Below are positions 59,915 through 64,000 of a DNA stretch of 64,000 nt, piece after piece. Below the pieces are notes generated by a model. That model saw nothing but the letters and a program-made list of their open reading frames with translations, ran no database searches and had not been told where the DNA came from. The DNA is from Hemerocallis citrina (taxonomy: Eukaryota > Streptophyta > Magnoliopsida > Asparagales > Asphodelaceae), in assembly GCA_017893485.1 (NCBI GenBank), contig CM030358.1:251203228-251267227 (forward strand), given 5' to 3'. Position 1 is the first letter of the stretch. Every line of letters starts with the position of its first letter. The position numbers and the translations under genes are program-made.

Positions 59915-61110
59915 GAGTGGATTCGAATGAACAGCACAATACCGGTCGACCGTACCTCATGATGGTCGACCTCATCGCAGTCGACTGTAACTCACGTTAC
60001 GTAAGAAGCAGTCGACCCTTCATCTTTCTACTTTACGTCAGAGATAGCATTGGTATAAATACCCGAAACCCGGATCCGACCGGGACCCGACTCGGATCCG
60101 GCATTGGACCGGAACCAACCCGGCCTATCCGGGTCCGGGTCCTAAAATGGGACCCGTTGTAGTTTTGGGTCCGGATTCGGGTTCGCTCAAAAGAGACCCG
60201 ACCTGGACCCGGAAACGGACCCGTTAAAAAAATCCCAAAAAATCGAACATAAAAATAAATATTCTATCCTCATCCCTCCCCTCCTTTCTCCTCAATTCTA
60301 AAACTTTCTCTTCTAAAATCAAAACTCATACCTTTTTCTTCTCTCCTCTATTCTAAATCCTCCACCTGCCGCCTCCGCTCGCCGTTCATACTCCCACTAC
60401 TACCCGAACGGGTAGGAATATTTTAATAGGACCCGGAACCGGACCCGGTCCTCACGGGTCCGGGTCCGGGTCCAATTTTTGGACCCGTAGGGGATCGAGT
60501 CTGGGTCCGGGTAGTGAAGGACCCAACCCGACCCGACCCGATACCAATGCTAGTCAGAGGGATGAACGGTCAACTACACTGAGATTGTGGTCGACCGTAC
60601 TTTGCGCTATTCACATTTTTAGAATGTATCGTTTCTAATTTTGAGCGATACACTCCCCAGTCTATTTAATTAGACAAACCCACTGTGTATTCTTCACCTA
60701 TCACTTCTGAGAAAAAATTTCTGAACTAATCTTTCAACAATCAATCCGAGTGTGTGTGATAACTATTTTATATTATTCAGTTAGGATCATAAAAGATCTT
60801 GAGCCTTTTCTTTTTCTTCCACTTCGGTGAGATTGACGGGACTTGTGTTAGAAGTCCTGTGGGTGTAATAGGTCTCTCGGCATGAATCCGAGAATCACTG
60901 TACAAGGATTTTGAGTATAGTGGAACGCTTGTGACGGAGAATTGCTACAAGTAGGAGGTGTGGACGTAAACCTGGAGGTCGAACCACGTTATATCGCTGC
61001 GTCACTTGTGTTATCTGCGTTTGCTCTTCTTAACTCTTTTTATTTACTCTGTATTCTATTTTAGTTTTTTTTAATTTCGCACAATCATCTTATTCACCCC
61101 CAGGATGATT
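59915..61110 (+). mobile_element. Possible copia-type LTR with GTCGAC palindromes
   Basis: GGTCGACC and CAGTCGACTG words cluster near 59943-60016 and 60560-60600. A leader-like region follows and the stretch ends near TTATTCACCCCC, resembling some copia LTR ends. It is interrupted by the hAT-like MITE at 60045-60552. No TG/CA ends or target duplication were fixed, so this is tentative. Confidence 0.3.
60045..60552. mobile_element. hAT-like MITE rich in ACCCGG words, 508 bp
   Basis: Perfect 12-bp terminal inverted repeats TAGCATTGGTAT and ATACCAATGCTA are flanked by 8-bp words GTCAGAGA (60037-60044) and GTCAGAGG (60553-60560), 7 of 8 matching. Subterminal regions are dense in ACCCG and GGGTCC words on both strands. 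No transposase. The 8-bp duplication favours hAT. Confidence 0.75.
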
Positions 61111-61614
61111 TATACTCCAATGATCCATATTATTCAAATTATTTCTACAACTACAATGAAAAAGACGAAAGCAAATTTTGAATAGCACGATTAAAGTAAT
61201 TTCAAGTTCAAAGTTACAAATCCAACAAAAAAAATCAAAGATTGTCAGTCGTCAAAGAATCTGCTTGGAGCCAAACTTTTCAAATAATAACCTGAAATCA
61301 AAATTAGGCTTTAAAACAATGGGAGTTATGTACCATTTGTTTTTTAGGCTTAATTTGGAAAACAAAATGCCTATGACATCAACTTTTTAACGAGCGTATT
61401 GGTTTTTTTCTACGATATGTCTACCATTTTGTGGAACCATTTGAATTTGGTGCAGAAGTTGGTTCTAACTTGATGTTGAGGATGTTATATTACTATCTAA
61501 TAAGAAAGGGCTGCAAGCACTATTAAAATGTGTGCGGTCAGAATACTCATACCCCCTATTTTCCAAAACACCTCCTTTACTCTCTTCTCACACCTCCTTT
61601 ACTCTCTATTCAGA
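61111..61614. other. AT-rich spacer
   Basis: No supported gene. It holds a short direct repeat of CACCTCCTTTACTCTCT just before the ATT microsatellite. Confidence 0.5.
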
Positions 61615-62919
<1,305 letters not shown>

Positions 62920-62995
62920 CATTCAAAATTGATATTCAAATTGATATTCAAAATTGTCAGAAATATAGCAGAACAGCTTTTAAACTCTCTTTTTC

Positions 62996-64000
62996 CACTA
63001 CAAAAGAAAGTAGCTTTCCCGGCGGTTTTTTCCCGGCGTTTTACTAGTAGCGCCGGGGTAGGGAGCCAGTAGGAATTGGGCGCCAGATGGGATGGTCATA
63101 CACCGGCGGTCTATTTAAAACGCCGGTGAATGTTAGAATTCACCGGCGTTTTAGCTGAACACGCCGGTGAAGTTTATTATTCACCGGCGTTTTTTATTAT
63201 AAACGCCGGCGAATATACTGGCACATTCACCGGCGTTTCCAATTAAAACGCCGGTGAATAACTGGGAATAAAACCCGCGAACCCTAATCGTTCGCTCGCC
63301 ATTTACCTATTACCCCCCCCCCCCAAAAAAAAGGGAAAAAAGGCGCTTCCTTTCCCTCCTTCCCCGCTCTATTTTCCGCGCGTTTGCCTCCGCCGCTTCG
63401 TCCTCTTCGACGGCCTTCAACCATTCGAAATCGTCCCTTATTCCCTTCGTCCTTTTCGATTTCGTTCTTCCCTCTTCGATCTGGAGGTGAATCGGCGGTC
63501 GCCCCCTCTCTCTCTCTCCTACGCCCCCGCCCTCGTCGCCCCGCTCCCTCCCTCTCTCTTCGGTATGATCTCTTGATTTCCCTTATTTTCCAAAAAAGGC
63601 AGCTTTTTTCAGTTTGGCATGAAAAATATATGCTTAGATAATGAAAAATATATGCCTGTTACGTGTTCGATTTCCTTAGCATGAACGGTTTAGTTGAGAT
63701 GAAGAATTAATAGAAAAATATATGCTTAGATAATGGAAATTTTCATCTTCTTTTACTGTTAATGAAGCTGATTTCATGCATCTGATTGTCTTCATGGCAT
63801 GTTTGTTTTTTACCCAAAATGGGTTCACTGTGAACTGAGGATATTGTATAGGTACGTATGCCAAAATTCTCTGGCCGGATATGCACCACACTTGGGTTTT
63901 AGATTTAGTTGGGCACAGTGAATTAGTAGAGCAACATATAAGCTCAGTTAATGGGAAATTTTCATTTTCAGATACTATTAAAGTAACCTGATTGCAATCT
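62996..64000. mobile_element. CACTA transposon end, runs off window
   Basis: It starts CACTACAAAAGAAA, the typical CACTA terminus. It is followed to about 63270 by subterminal repeats of CACCGGCGTTTT and its complement AAAACGCCGGTG, arranged as facing pairs. Such arrays bind the transposase in En/Spm elements. The other end and the transposase genes are not in the window, so size and autonomy are unknown. Confidence 0.8.
63270..63565 (+). other. Leader-like GC-rich region inside the CACTA element
   Basis: After the subterminal repeats comes ACCCTAATCG, a C-run, a C/T-rich stretch and then CTTCGGTATGATC near 63557-63569, where a 5' splice site would fit. It may be the 5' exon of an element gene. 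The 85-residue frame here (63384-63641) is Pro/Ser/Arg-rich and not recognised. Confidence 0.3.

Overview
This window looks like transposable-element-rich heterochromatin of a flowering plant. It holds three nearly complete LTR retrotransposons plus a large part of a fourth, a solo LTR, a LINE tail, palindromic and hAT-like MITEs, a CACTA end, long microsatellites and degenerate LTR-like sequence. I find no convincing host gene. Plant hallmarks are Tat-type, Tekay/Del-type and Ty1/copia elements, initiator-methionine-tRNA primer sites and CACTA/hAT MITEs. The species cannot be fixed from sequence alone.

Layout. Positions 1-16597 are element A, a Tat-lineage Ty3/gypsy element on the minus strand. 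Its left (3') LTR lies outside the window. Its gag is split by solo LTR E (11008-14267, TSD GCTGG). A sits at the edge of an older Tekay-like LTR remnant (16598-17619). Next come degenerate LTR-like DNA (17620-20165), a 5'-truncated LINE (20166-21870), a microsatellite-bounded pair of hairpin MITEs (21871-22972) and AT-rich spacer. Positions 24233-41762 are copia element D (minus, TSD ATTGA). D is split in its polyprotein gene by element C (25375-37449, minus, TSD AGTAG), a Tekay/Del chromovirus with 3.42-kb LTRs. After a spacer with an hAT-like MITE comes element B (43952-57735, minus, TSD GAATC), a complete Tat element related to A. The right end holds a 633-bp tandem duplication, a copia-LTR-like stretch with an hAT-like MITE, a 1.3-kb ATT-rich microsatellite, and a CACTA end (62996 onward) that runs off the window.

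How the parts work. Each autonomous element carries gag, protease, reverse transcriptase, RNase H and integrase in the usual order for its family. The most interesting content is in the two Tat elements. Between pol and the 3' LTR, on the opposite strand, each carries what looks like a separate spliced gene module with its own TATA box, introns and poly(A) signals. Gene 1 encodes a Transposase_28-like ('putative gypsy type transposon') protein with a coiled coil and acidic tail. Gene 2 encodes a coiled-coil protein with a strongly conserved C-terminal motif. The module is flanked by tandem arrays that differ in organisation between A and B.

Most coding regions are broken by nonsense codons or frameshifts. 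B's 1295-codon protease-to-integrase frame is open, and A keeps one uninterrupted gene-2 exon. C has nearly identical LTRs and D apparently identical LTRs, yet both carry several stops, which suggests they were copied from already defective templates.
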